64,000 nucleotides of DNA, taken from positions 14,120,714 to 14,184,713 of the forward strand of contig CAIIXF020000007.1 in NCBI GenBank assembly GCA_903813345.2, written 5' to 3'. Below the pieces are notes generated by a model. The model saw only the letters and a program-made list of their open reading frames with translations, made no database searches and was not told where the DNA came from. Position 1 is the stretch's first letter. Every line of letters begins with the position of its first letter. This DNA is from Owenia fusiformis (Eukaryota > Annelida > Polychaeta > Sabellida > Oweniidae). The position numbers and the translations under genes were made by a program. Below, piece by piece: positions 49,601-62,520 of the stretch.

Positions 49601-50826
49601 AAAGGAGCCATGGAGAAATAAGTCACCTATTTCTGATCCTATTTATTCTATTTTATTTTTGTGTTTTAACACACCAAATCTTCTTTTCTGTAAAGTATTC
49701 AAGATTTTAAAAATGTCCTCGAAATTGATAATATGCATCCATTATAATTTATACATGCCGCTTATTAGGAACTAAACGAGTATTTATTCAAGCCTTGGCA
49801 TTTTCATGGTTTTGTATTTAGGTCTTGGTTGAGTACAAAATATACAGGCCACTCCGAATTTTATGAAAATTGGAATATCTTTGAAACAGAGCCCTATTAA
49901 GCATTTATTATAATCAAAACCGGCATATATATTAACAAATCCCCCAAAATGATAAATGCAATTTAGTTTGGAATGTAACGCTTTAATTCCGTGGAGTAAC
50001 TGCATGGTTCCCAAGACAGCTATTGGATACAAATCTATTTCAAATCCGTTTATCAAAATATTTTTATATCTGATCAATTTCTACAGAAACGATAAAGGAA
50101 AAACTGAAGTACCATTATATACCTTTATGGAGAGGAAAATGTTATGGCATACAACATGTGCAAATTGTTAATGGACAAGTGGAACATGAACTTTGAGAGC
50201 TTAAATGTAACTAAAACCAACCGTCTGTTGAAAGTAACAATTCCTTATTTGACATTAATGTTAATGCAATGTATCCCTTAAACAGACTCAATACGTCACC
50301 CTATCTGTAATTAAAAAGGATGGAGACGTTGAAGATAATAAAACACTTCCTTGGGGTGTTGTTGACTGAATGATACATCACAAAAAACATCTACCCCGGA
50401 ATCTAGATTCTTCGATCGCCGAGCACTTATGTGAATGTGTTACACGGGGAAAGTTCGACGGTAAACAATTGTTATTATGTATAGGTTTTATGACACGAGA
50501 TCAGACAGGAAAAGTCGAAGTTTGCCTTGGGAATCTATGACCCATCGCCTATCGGCATTTTGCCTAAAATGGGCATTTAATTGGAAGCCGGTAAATAGAC
50601 AATATTAAGCATATATAAGCTTGACATTGTTGTGTTAAATTCTGTATTATCATTTTTACTTACCTGTAAAAGTACTGCTGGTAAAAATACGGACAATTTT
50701 TGAGCTGAGTGGAGGTACTTCCTTGAGGCTTCCTCGGAATACGCTCTTTACTCTGTTGACCTTTTCGGGGTCAATCACAACCTCCTCCATCTCTTCAACA
50801 TCTCCGTTTATCGCCTTATCACCCAT
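37625..50826 (-). CDS. NWD2: NACHT and WD repeat domain protein, NWD2-like, nine coding exons
   Basis: Exons in transcript order: 50826-50664, 48402-48314, 46425-46309, 44157-43954, 43833-43689, 42448-41892, 41763-41005, 40868-40438, 40223-37625. All phases agree, giving about 1,687 residues (human NWD2 about 1,740). Residues 45-240 form a DUF4062-like N-terminal region (KIVRIFTSSTFTDTTVERNA, VDMRWGV). A NACHT ATPase follows, with P-loop GESGCGKTS near 409-417 and Walker B LAIFLDSMD near 498-506. The last exon encodes a long WD40 array (several IIWDL, VWD and IKVW strand ends). It is a STAND-type ATPase with a scaffold tail. The biochemical role in this family is poorly known. The start has a good Kozak context (ACGATGG). 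The stop overlaps AATAAA on the coding strand. Confidence 0.93.
46486..46680. mobile_element. Foldback element of the ACTGGGAGG family, copy 2
   Basis: The left end is GTTATTTACTGGGAGGGATTG, then AATATGGGTTTTATTCC. About 60 bp further on is the inverted copy GGAATAAAACCCATATTCAAA. It lies between NWD2-like exons 2 and 3. Confidence 0.65.
46699..46792 (+). repeat. ATACGATTTTTTCATG tandem repeat
   Basis: ATACGATTTTT recurs four times in about 90 bp, twice followed by CATGT(T/A)ATACG, directly after the foldback element. Confidence 0.75.
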
Positions 50827-53734
50827 CGTATTATCCGTCCTTCCTTCCCTTAGTCTCTCTCACTCTCACTTTCTCTCCGTGCTGTCCATGATACAGATTT
50901 CAGCGTAGTTTTCATATGTGGTATCGGTGTGAATTTTAAAGGCCGGACTGTGCCAAAAGTGTATTCAAAGTCAATTTTGGTATTGTTGTGTTATATCGTC
51001 GAGAGGATAATCTTAAGCTCGACTGGTTTACGGTGGGTTGCCATAGGCCGAGAGTTTAACAGCTTAATATCTGATTTTACAGTGGTCATTTCATTACAAT
51101 AAGCTTATTGTACTTCTCCACGAATAAACCGAAACATAATCTAAGCCGACCATTTTAGAATCTGGTCACAACTATTGAAACGTAGATAATTTACCGAAGG
51201 TCTGTCGCCGCTGTTCACACGTAATTCAAGCCCATTTCGTGAAATTAATCACCAGATTAGTTAATTCTCCTAATTTTATCTTAAGAGTTCGTAATTGTGT
51301 TGTTTCTTCTAATGAAAGTTCCCGAGAGTGACACTTATCCTCATTTGTCGTAGCCCCTGTGTCATTGGTCCTCGTGTCATTGGTCTCCTGCGGGTGTCAG
51401 ATGATCTTACCTTGCCCAAAGTTGTTCTCCCAGTGACAGATTCACGGAGCCTACTGGATTATTAATCCATACATCCAATCTTACCCTTGCGCTGACTTGG
51501 CTCTGTATAATAAGTATAGAATATATCTATCGACCGCTTTGCCGTTTGTCAAAACAGTGAATTGCTATGTAAACCAACGATAATTATTGCTTCATACATT
51601 CCCAGGAATTCCATTGCGAGAGCTATAGAAACGCTCAAGTAACTGAGTTAGATATTCACCAATGACTTTCCCACTCATTCTTAGAGAATGCATCAAGATT
51701 ATTTTTTATTAAATAGTTTCATTGAACTTGATTGGTACACTGCCTTGGCATCACCATGGGGTGATGAAACAATGTCATTAACGCTTTATTAGAAAAAGCG
51801 CTACACAATTATCCAGCGTTTGTCTGATCTGGCGCTTACACATTTGAACAAACAACAAGGCAAATGACATTTCGATCAGTTTTTGATCATTTTGGACAGA
51901 AAAAATAACACAATTAAATAATTTTAAATGAGGCATTGTGTGAATATCTAAGCACATGTGCCAAAGGGAAAGGACCAACAGTTATAATGGAACTTAGCAA
52001 GAAAAAGCAAACTCTAAGTGCATACCAGTCAAGAAAAACAAACCCAATATCCCAAAACCATGAGCTGGTCAATTTGCAAATGTAAATGGCTATAAAAATG
52101 TAACTTGTTACAAACATAAATGCAGGTCTCAAACTACTATACCACTACAATACCACTTCTTCTTGGTGGCAACATAAAAATATCAATTGTATATACAAAA
52201 CCGTTGCCACATTCGAAGGTGTTTTCTGTATGATAATATGATAAATCAAGTAGACTTCAACTGTAAACTAATGAGCATTTAAAGATCATTTCAAGAAAGT
52301 TATATCCTTTTAAGGATGAACAAAATAATGTCTAAGTAGATTTATAATGATTGCTACTGATGAATGAAGCGTTTCTCCAACTTTGCAAGTAATCTCTTCA
52401 ATACTTGTGTTACGGAGAGCTTTGATTTATTGACATCTTGCATGAGTTGGAATTAATAGACCATTCACAGAGGGTACGGGTATCCTGTAATGCCATTGTG
52501 TTGTGCATGACAGAATCAAATCAACTGAAGGTAACAACATTCTCAGGTTCCTAATAAGGATTCACAGAGAAATGACTAATTAGTTTTATATGAGATGGCC
52601 ATACTGCCTTTTTATTGCATCGATAGAGCCCTGGGCTATTTAAAACCCATATATTTCCAGTTTCCTGGAAATTAATGAATTAAATGGGCATTAGTTTGAT
52701 TTTTGCCTGGATATACAGGAAAACACAATGCCCTGGTCATATTCCTCTAAAGTAGCTAACCTACAGGTAGATACCCTGGTGGTCCCTGGAACCAGGTCTG
52801 GGGCCAATATCAACATTATTCACCGGATAGAGTACTTCAACTCTGCAAAGATCTGTAACTAATCTACAATCATTTATTCCAGCCTACTCGTTGATAAAAG
52901 TTTCTAAATGAATTTCCTGCCATGTGTGAAAATTCTCATAAACAATTCACTTATAGCAAGGATATGGTATTTAAATTCGATGTTTAACGTTATTTTTTTC
53001 ACAATCTGGTATATGATCCTATGCAATACTGATCTACAGTTTATTCTCCAATAGCAACGTACATGTACCTGTTAAAATACAATTCAAATCTTGTCTTGTA
53101 TGAAAGCTTGGCCTGCCATGACTTCTAGAATCTGACTGTGACTTGGAGATACTCAACGAATTATTTATATTACCTAGCCTTAAGGAAATTGCAAGTACAA
53201 AGGGTGTGTCTAGTAGAGGTACGCATTGTTCAGCAATACACCCAATTTCAATTTATATTTCTCTCTTTATGCACTTTTTGGAAAATCAATATGACTTGTA
53301 CTGAAAATCCAATTGCAACAACAAGGATGCACAAAAATCTGTTAAATTACAAGATAATTAGTATATAAATCCCTTAATAAGATCCTGTCATTTGATAATC
53401 CCATACAAACTGATATGGAGATTAAGTCTGGTTAGATCCTTAAGCAGGGATATTGCATCCTTTTGAAATCAGAGATACTGAATGAATGCTTAATGAGAAG
53501 GATTAATTAACTTAAAATAAATATTCAGTCAACACATATGAATAATACTCTGTTTACCGAGTATTTGTCTATTTACAGTGTTAGAGTCACTATGTTCGGC
53601 AAAGATACATTACAGGTATTCTCTTTTCATTAATGTTCTACAATTTAGTCAAATTTATACAAACAATCCAGTGACCTACAACCTTTGAGTTGGGAGAAAG
53701 AGACCATACTTTCAGGAATTGTAAAAATATATAT
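50827..53734. other. Region upstream of the NWD2-like gene
   Basis: It should hold the NWD2-like promoter and 5' UTR. A CT-rich stretch (50835-50885) lies just upstream of the start codon. No exon, CpG island or repeat stands out. Confidence 0.5.
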
Positions 53735-53825
53735 AAGGGTTATGTACTGGGAGGTTTTGGATATGGGGTTTATCCAGAGGGATGAACCCAATATCCAAAC
53801 CGACCGTACATAACTGCTTTATCCT
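53735..53825. mobile_element. Short foldback of the ACTGGGAGG family, copy 3
   Basis: GTTATGTACTGGGAGGTTTT, GGATATGGGGTTTATCC, a short loop, then the inverted GGGTTCATCC-like and CCAATATCCAAACC arm ending GTACATAAC: a nearly complete hairpin of about 80 bp. Confidence 0.7.
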
Positions 53826-53834
53826 ATACCTAGT

Positions 53835-54010
53835 AGAGTTTTCTAATTTTCTTTCAATTTTTTTCACTTTTTATTTTTTCAAGTTCAATTTTTTTGAATT
53901 TTTTCTATTTTTTCTATTTTTTTCTTATTTGAACTTTTTATTTTCAAAAATTTTTTTTCACATTTTTTCTTTTTTTTCAATTTTTCTTATTTTTTCATTT
54001 TTTTCGAAGC
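53835..54010 (+). repeat. T-rich (TTTTTC/TTTTTA) low-complexity tract
   Basis: About 170 bp, overwhelmingly T with scattered C and A, next to the foldback. It produces a spurious open frame. Confidence 0.85.
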
Positions 54011-55728
54011 GGGAAGATATGCCCTGGAGCGGGAGATATGGCAGGAGATATGGAGGTTCAGGATATGGAAACCTCAAAATCAGGATACAGGATATATCTT
54101 TTCAACTTATCTCCCTAAAACTCTACTTGGCATTGGATAAAGCCTCATATTAAAAACAAAAATGTTCTCGAGTTCAAAGGCCCTAGAAATAAATGAACAA
54201 CTTGCTACAATGGGATGATTCGGAAACTTACTTTTCAAAGAATTTAATTCAACATTTGGTACTGGGTACATTCAAATACTTTCAAAGGAGAATCTATAAT
54301 ATATTTAGGGTGTCAGGTGTTGGGCTATGTTAAGATTTATCTTAAGCTTTCTTTTTTCTTTTCCTGCATGACATGGGTTGAATGCCTAATATTTATCTGA
54401 AAGCAAGAGTACGAATGTGAAGTTTGAAAGAAGATGTGAGTGAAAGGAAAATATGAATAGTGCTAAAGGATGAAGATTTTTAGATGTAATTAGTATAAAG
54501 AATTAAGCTGATATAATATTCAAAAATCCTTATAATGAAATACAGTAATACCTGTGTGAATCGTACATTTTTTGGCTGAGAAAAAATGTTCAGTGTTGGT
54601 AGGTGTTCAATACAGAAGTCAGTAGAGTATGTGCAGACAAAGGGTGATCACAAGAAACAGGTGTTCATTAAAGAGGGGTGTTTACTAAGACAGGTTTTAC
54701 TGTAGATATAATAAGTCTTGAAAAACTTAAATAATTACAGGTTTCGTAAATGTACTTGAGAGATACATCAAAGTTCTATATTATTATACATGAACGCTTT
54801 ATTTCATGATTCTCAACAGAAGTTAAATTACAAGTTCTTCATTAAGTAAAAACATGTACATGAACTACATGTATAACTAGAAATTCAAAGCTGCCTGGAG
54901 TAGTATGTAGTTCCCCCTGGGTAGATCCCACTGTACAAAACATGTTTCTTCATTCAAATCATTTTGAACATTCCATGTTAGAAATAATCATGTAGTAGTA
55001 TTGTCTCATTTTGGCAAAATCTATACCAATGATGCCAAATGATATTAGAAATTCTTTCTCATGTTAGAGGCCCCATGGCAATAGGCATTAGCCTTTAAAA
55101 TTTCGACCAAAACTGACTCCTGGTATTTAAGTTATCAAAGATTGTTTTTTACAAAAAATGGTGGATATTTTGATTTGAATGGCCATATTGGAAATTCCTT
55201 CTAGAGCAGAGAGTGTATGCTCATGAGGTATCTACATGTACATATTTTAACCAAATCCATCAACAAGTATTTGAGTTATCTTCCAGGAAGACATACATGG
55301 ATGGACAGACGAATGAACGGATGTAAAGACTTTTCTGTATCCTCACTCAAACTTTGTCCAGTGGGATAATCAAAAATTTGACTAGAGTTGTGCTGGACGA
55401 AGATTAAAATGACTTAAAATATGAGCTAAAAAGATAATTCCAATGCTAATAAAACATTTAAGGCAAAAATTCTCATTCCTAAAAAAGTCTGCCATGTTGT
55501 GTAATTCAACTGTAAACCAATGTTCATTAGCTGCCACATCTTTGAGCATTATGTTTTATATATTGTATCAAAGTATCTTAAAGATAAGTTCACACCAACG
55601 GTGCTTTAAAGCTTTGAACGTCGCTTTAAAGCGCCATCAAAGCACCGTTGGTGTGAACTTGGCTTTAGTTAAAGTTATTCCTTATCTATGGGATTAGGCT
55701 ACTGCACATTTTCCTCCTCTTGATATAA
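54011..55728. other. Intergenic, downstream of the CoA-transferase gene
   Basis: GGAGATATGG-type short repeats lie at 54015-54065, probably part of the adjacent foldback family. A dispersed repeat around 54950-55150 resembles 60765-60935 (TTTTGAACATT.CATG, TTTGGCAAAATCTA). A perfect hairpin lies at 55586-55660. No exon is seen. Confidence 0.5.
55586..55660. repeat. Hairpin with perfect 22-bp stem
   Basis: AAGTTCACACCAACGGTGCTTT (55586-55607) is the exact reverse complement of 55639-55660, with a 31-nt loop containing a further short CGCTTTAAAGCG palindrome. Probably a tiny foldback MITE. Confidence 0.85.
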
Positions 55729-58547
55729 TTATTGCACTGTCCCATTATTGTATAAACGTTCCAATTGTTCTGTGGAATAGCCTAGCATGTTAGTGAGTAC
55801 CTCACTAGTGTGTTGGCCCAGGGTAGGTGGGGCACCCTGTAGAACAGTCTTGCTCTCACTGTATTTAACAGCTGGACCTAGAATCAGAAAATAACAGACT
55901 GCCTTAAATTAGTAAAAGATTTGAATTTTGTGATGAATTTAATTCAATTTTTATTTTTTTGTATTTCAAATCCATCGGGGCTTTTTCTTTTTTAAAAATG
56001 TTGCTTCTTTTGATGACCTCACTAATTAAACAATAAGAAAACGTGCCTAACCCTAGGGGTCCCTTCAGACAAAATAGAACTCTACATCTCTCATTAAAAC
56101 CATAACTTCCAGTTACAGCAAGGAAATTAACAGAGCAATTCAAATGTAAGAAACATCAATAACAATTACAGTTTTTTGAGTTAGGCAGCAGGCTATCAAA
56201 AGTCTATTGCTATAAATCAATGAGATAGAAACATGGATAACTTCTCTCCAGTTACAAGCATCTAAGATTTTGATTGGATTTCTCCGCAAGTAGAGAAATC
56301 ATCTCCTTTTAAGGTACTTGCCTGATATTTGTTTTATTGACTTATCAATACATGTTTCATTTTAGACAAGCTGGGCCTGAGAGTTCTTACTTACTGATGC
56401 ATATTTTCAAGGGGTGGAGTGATTTGGGATTGTTTAAACTCATCCATAGAAGGACCTTTGTATGAAGGAAATTCAAAGTAAAAACATTATCCTACTGATA
56501 GAATAGAAAGATCCTGGAAAATATTATTTTTGTACAATTATATGAAATTTGTTTTTAATGACATTTTGTGAAAATTTATTGTTCCAATTACGGAGTCAAG
56601 TTGTTCTAAAAGTCATTCCTTGATAAAATAATATTATTCTCATGCCTCGGTTGAAATGAAGACTCCATAAAGGAAATATTGCATTTACATCATATCCTCA
56701 ATTACTGGATTATAATGCATGGATACAGCCATGGAAAAAACAGTTGATCTGAATGGCATAATGTCAACTTTTATCAGAAAGTAATTTCCTGGCAAGTTGT
56801 TGCTAAAAGCAAGAATTGTGTTTAATACACTTGTCTGTCATTGAATTAATGGAATATATTCTTGGCTCTGATTCAGAATAACTTGGACAATTCAATCAGT
56901 CAGATCATTAAAAGTAAAATATCCAATAAAAGTTAAGGTAAACTAAGGCAAGCCATATTTAGAACTTTTAAAAACAGCAAAATATTCAAAATTATGCAAT
57001 CATCTAATATTACAGGCAATGTAAAAGCATACACTTATCTTTGAATATAAGTCCCTCGTAGAAGCAATTATAAGCAATCAAAATCAAAAGTAAAAAATCT
57101 TCCAGAGCTAATTGATAAGTAAATGAATGAAAAAATTAAATTATAACCTTTGCAATGCTTACAGTTTTGCCCATCTAAATAAGCTATAAACTATCAAAGT
57201 TTGTACACTGTAACGCAAAACAGTATATCATTCTACTGGAAAGGTTTATTGTGTGTTGGCTATTATTCATTGGGATGATTTCCCAGGACAAACACATTCA
57301 GATCTGAGGCAATTTAAATCATTCATTATGTTTGTTGAAATCACCATTTCTAGTGACAATGAGAGCATAGGGAATGATTAATGAAATCCAATGAAGTATA
57401 TGTTGTGTGTTATATATTATAAACTGATAAAGTGGCTTTTTATTGTTACATTTTATGCATTCGTATTCATAAATTCGTTTTCATAACATAGGGTCTTTGT
57501 GACTCATTGATTAATTAATTTCATTATTTCATAACAACTACAATATATACTTATATTTATTACTATACATGTACTGTCTATTTGGAAAGGGTCTAACACC
57601 TGGATGAGAGAGCAATGTAGCATGATATATTCCCTTTGGTCCCACATGGAATATATGGTATAAAACCAATATTCAATCCCTCCCAGTGGATAACCTCGAT
57701 GACTCATAAAAAATATTTATATAACTTTACATCAAAAATTAATCATTTATCTTTCATGAAGATGGTGCAACTCAGATACCACACTGACATTTTACATTCT
57801 TGTCATCCTTTTTGACGTTCCATGACAATGATAATTTTATTCATTTGGAATTGTATTCTTTTCAGTAGTTATTAATCTTGTTTTGTATATTGTATTTCTG
57901 AAGTGGTGGATATGACAATGTTATGAAGTCAAATGGCAGATGGACCACAATATCATAATAACTGATATCTATTGCAAATGTCTAAAAATTAAACTCAGGT
58001 ACTGATAGTTTATATAATGTAACCAAGCCAAGGTAAAAGTTAACTGACTCCATTGTTTTACAATAATCTCCGTAAAGGGAAATCACTTCATGGATATTGT
58101 AATAGAAAACAAACTTTAAGTGGCCATGGGTGTAGCGCCCGGTACGCTGGGTACGCACAGGCATACCAGATGGTGGCAAATTCGCTCCAAATAGAACCAA
58201 ATTTCAAAATTTTCCTGGGGAGAGAACCCCCAGACCCCCCTGTCAATGCTCAATTTTTGATCCACTCAACTCTTGTTCCTGTGGTGGTGGCGTACTTCTT
58301 AGAAAAATAGCGCTACACCCATGGTGGCCTATTATTATGAAGTTACAAATATTACCACAGACCTACACAAGATATCTAAATCTCAATCACATTTTTTATC
58401 AAAGGTCTATTGGTGTATAAGAGACATATGAAAAGAACAATGAAATATTTCAAGATATAGCATTATTTTTACTTCTTTCTTACCTGGTATTTTGATGTTC
58501 CCTACAGTTGAATGTTCCATCTCCTGTATCAGATCACAATGCTGCAC
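55729..58547 (-). CDS. SUGCT: C-terminal two exons of a family III CoA-transferase, SUGCT-like (5' part outside window)
   Basis: Penultimate exon 58547-58484 and last exon 55877-55729 join in phase 1 (GGT split), giving 70 residues and a TAA stop. The peptide reads VQHCDLIQEMEHSTVGNIKI, then PGPAVKYSESK, APPTLGQHTSEVL and MLGYSTEQLERL. The GPAVKYS and PP-LGQHT...L-YS motifs are the C-terminal signature of the CaiB/BaiF (family III) CoA-transferases. The closest family I recognise is SUGCT, the mitochondrial succinyl-CoA:glutarate CoA-transferase. The preceding exon is not found in 58.5-64 kb, so either the next intron is over 5 kb or I missed it. Another family III member (AMACR-like, formyl-CoA transferase) is possible. 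Confidence 0.8.
57655..57700 (-). repeat. ACTGGGAGG-family terminus, copy 4
   Basis: The - strand reads GTTATCCACTGGGAGGGATTG, then AATATTGGTTTTATACC, nearly the same as 46515-46552. A partner arm is weak. It is in the SUGCT-like intron. Confidence 0.6.
58125..58323. mobile_element. 199-bp MITE with 14-bp TIRs and 5-bp TSD
   Basis: The terminal inverted repeats are CATGGGTGTAGCGC (58125-58138) and its exact complement at 58310-58323. The direct duplication GTGGC flanks it (58120-58124 and 58324-58328). The interior has no transposase frame. It is in the SUGCT-like intron, 160 bp from the penultimate exon. Confidence 0.85.
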
Positions 58548-61500
58548 CTACAAATAATAAATTGTATAATGACAATATCTCAAGCTGTAATCATCATTTG
58601 TAAAATGCATTTTCACTAAGAACATCATTCTTAGATCACAAGTTTAACTACTATTTGGAGTCATAATAATATCATTAAACGTTGTCTGTCTCCTGAAAAG
58701 TTTCCTCAATTTTAGAGGGAGGATGTGTTAAATTAATAATAAAAAGACATTAACATCCAAATTTCACAACCTGCCATTTGTTACAGATGCCCACCACCGA
58801 AAACCATCCACAAAATGGAGACAATAGCAATATGTCACCACTTCTGGTGGGTGGTGACATATAAAATGTATATTTAAATTTGAATGGCCTAGTCATACTG
58901 CAACTGACAGGAATCAAACAAAGATACTTGATATAATATACATTGTATTGTAACAGTGTAATGGCAAATCAGGTGAACTGTTACATTGAAATCTGTGCAT
59001 ATTCCCACACACTATATGCCCTAGATTCAACACTTTTTACTTTAATCAACACAGTATCCTTCCAACAAAAGAACTACTTTTCCATAGATTAGTCAAGCTA
59101 AAGGTTCCACACAGAAATGTGGAGACGAATGCAATATATTTAATTGCTCTTTTTATCTGATAATGGCTTGTATGTTTGTTTATGCATTCACAAGCATATT
59201 CCAAAATATCAAATTATCTTTAGACTAATATCATTCAAGCACATCAAAGGGCTCTACACTTTCATGAAAAGCATACTCTCCAAACATTTCACATATTGGC
59301 TTCTGATCTTGACAGATGATAGATATGAAAAATACATGATTTGAATATCACTCCATATACCAGCAGAAAGTCATCTTGTATTACTACTTAAAATTATTGA
59401 TAAGTAAGTTTACAACTCAGAACATCCTTCAGTATTTCTAGTAAGGTTTCCCCATTAGCAGCAATGTTGAAATAAGGGATGAAAACACTGCTATATCTGG
59501 ACCCAGTAAGTTCAAAAGTCTCCAGCAGGGTAAGGTGTCATAGTAGATATTAGTGTGTTTTCACTAATTTCCTGTTTTTACTACATTCCATAAAACAATC
59601 AGTGAAACTTAAATTGGGTTGAAAACACATTTACCGACAGACTCTTATTCTTAATATCATTTTATTTTGTCCATTGACTGTAACTTTCAGCAACTCAGGA
59701 AATTGGAATAATATTTCCATAATAAGTGCATTTATAAAAAATTGCCTTTAATAACGTGTCATTGACTCTCTTCGGAGTTATACCTGAGATTAAGGATTTA
59801 GTAGGCGATAAGTAGTTAGAGTAAAGTACATACGGCTGGGAGAGAAAAATAAATATGGAAGTTCATTAAAAAGCATGTTTTTATGAGAGGACCAAGTACT
59901 CTAACAAAGTCTGTGGGAATTAAATAGATCTGAATATCAGCAATACTTGTACAGGTTGATGCAGAGAAAACCACTGTGAACCATATTTACACAAGAAAAT
60001 CAAAAGATTCTATCATAATTGAGAAAGTAAGATTCCAAAACTGGAGATTGGGTTTTTAAAAAGTTTTCATCAGGTCATTAATTTATCTGCACAGTATCAT
60101 AATTGTAGATTTGATTTAAAATGTGTGTACAATGCTATTGATATATATTGTATTTACTCACAAACATGATCCTGAAATGTGTGCTCTATTAGCCTGTGGG
60201 TTTAATATCCATTGTACAGCCAGAAAAACATTTTCACTAACTACAAGAATTAATGGTACCAAATTGTTCAAAAATGTGTCAATAACTGAGGGAGTTAAGT
60301 AATTGGCATCCTAAATAAAATAAATCTGAAAATAAAGGTAACTGAATATCTAGGCTAGTATTTAGAGTTCCTCTAAACTTGAATTTTCAATAGATTTATA
60401 TTTTTATGAAACTTTTTTGAGTTTAATAATTATACAACTGAAAATATGTCCAGCAAAAGAAAATGTCTGTCAAATACAAGAAGACATTTTGCTTTTTCAC
60501 TGTAATAAGCACATCAAAGTACTTTTCAAAATATACAATGTACATAAAGAGGAACACATATCCATTTATACAAAAGCCATAATTGCACGATAATCAGAAG
60601 ATTATATGCAGAATCATGTAATGCTGAATAATTAAAGCTTTGAAAAAATAGAAAGAGCATTCAGTTTCAAAGATGCAATGGAAATTCATTTAACATTGAA
60701 CAGGATGAACTAGGAAAACAGCAACTCCCTGAAATATCAAATTTCACTGAACAAAACATGTTTTATCGTATCATTCACCATTTTGAACATTTCATGGTAT
60801 TGTCTCCATTTGGCAAAATCTACATGCATGATGTGACATATTAGAAATCACTTCTTGTGTCAAGGTCCATGTACTCATATGCCAACAACCTTAGCCAAAT
60901 AACTGGTATTTGAGTTATCAGAAATTAAATCATAAGGGGGCTATTTTATATTTCATTTTGAAAATTCTATGTTCTATGCTTGGATGGCATCAGCACAGAA
61001 AATCTGAACCTAATCGGACAACTGGTAGTGTTATCAAAGATTATATTTATCAAAAACTAATTTGAGCAGATGTATTGAATTTATTTTTCAAACTCAGATT
61101 TTATTCCCATTAGACATTTACAGTAATTAGTTTGAAAAATTTGGAGCAAAGGAGTTGGGTAAACTAGCAACAGAGAGTGCCCCAATTGAAGTGTGAAAAA
61201 ACTTTTTTTAAGAAAAGGAGAAAAAAACATCAGAAATGCATAGATTGAAGTCTATATTTTTGGGTAGTATTTTTAAAAAAATTTAGAAAAAATTGTTACG
61301 GTGTCTGGAGACCTTCAAAGAGGGTGGGGGCCAGAAGGAAAAAATTCACATATTTTGCAACCCTCTTGATGAATTCCAATTTACTCAGCTATGAATGAAT
61401 GTTTTTGATTTATCTGTCCAGTATTATGTTAATATATATTTATTTGATCCATACATACAATTGATTTAAACAATATGTACAGTTTAGAGGTAAGTAAAGC

Positions 61501-61950
61501 TTTGAAGAGTCTGGGTGACATTTTTATTCACTGGAGGTAGTAATCCTTTGAGTGTTTTCACATAGAGCATAACAAGTCTCCACTCTAATAAGTGCTTCTT
61601 TAGTTACATAAATGTTATATTGTTGCATACAAAGAATAATTTTGATGGAGACTTATTATGCTCGATGTGAATTTTAGAACTTTATAGAAAATTTTGCCTG
61701 CCATTTTTGTTGATTATTCAAAATGGCCAAATGCTATTCATGCTGCATATGTAGGAAGCAGGTAAATTCTCCTAGAAAACGGAGAAAGGTTACAGAAGAT
61801 TTAGCTTCACAAGTCAAGAATGCCAAAGTTGGACAGATAATATGCAATAATTTTTAATTACCCCTAAATTGTATCTTTGTAAATGATCTCATGATTACAA
61901 CAATATAGGGTAAAAGAAAGAATACTGACTATTGCAACTAATAATAGAAT
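58548..61950. other. Probable SUGCT-like intron, no exon recognised
   Basis: AT-rich, with one dispersed repeat copy near 60765-60935. On the - strand, 59545-59420 is open for about 40 codons, but I could not place it in a family or find clear splice borders. Confidence 0.45.
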
Positions 61951-62520
61951 TGATATTGAGGTAATATAAGCTTGATTTGGGAGGAGATTGTTGTGATATT
62001 AGGTTGATATCAGAACTTATATTTTTTGATATTGCTTATGTAATGGCAATATATTGGTAATTGGGCAGATATAAAGTTAATATTGGATTGATATTTGTCA
62101 GAAATTGCTATCGAATTGGGCTTATATTTGGGTGATATTGCTATAATATTGGGCTCATATTTGGGTGATATTGGATTGATATTGGGGTGATATTGCTATC
62201 ATATTGGGCCAATATTTGCTTGATATTTGGGTGATATTGCTATCACATTGGGCCAATATTTGGGTGATATTGGATTGATATTGGATTGATATTGGGGTGA
62301 TATCGCTATCATATTGGGTCCATTATTTGGCTCATATTTGGCTGATATTGGATTTACAGTGGGATATTATTACAATCAGAATAATTGGGTGATATTTGGT
62401 AAATAAGAGGGTTGATATTGGACTGTTACTTAAATAATATGAGGCCAATACTTGGATTATTTTGGATTGATATAGAGTGACATTTGATTGACAATTGGTT
62501 GATGTTGCTATGATATTAAT
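61930..62520 (+). repeat. GATATTGG minisatellite
   Basis: Short units of about 10-17 bp built on TTGGGTGATATTGG and TTGGATTGATATTGG are repeated some 35-40 times, with a loose higher-order period that includes TGATATTGCTATCATATTGG. The array decays at both edges. Confidence 0.9.

Noticed and set aside
53782-54153. 123-codon Phe-rich open frame
   Set aside because: Produced by a T-rich low-complexity tract and flanking hairpin sequence, with no coding signal.
59420-59545. Open - strand segment of about 40 codons that might be a SUGCT-like exon
   Set aside because: It does not contain the expected sequence preceding the VQH exon, and no acceptor or donor fits. Left unannotated.
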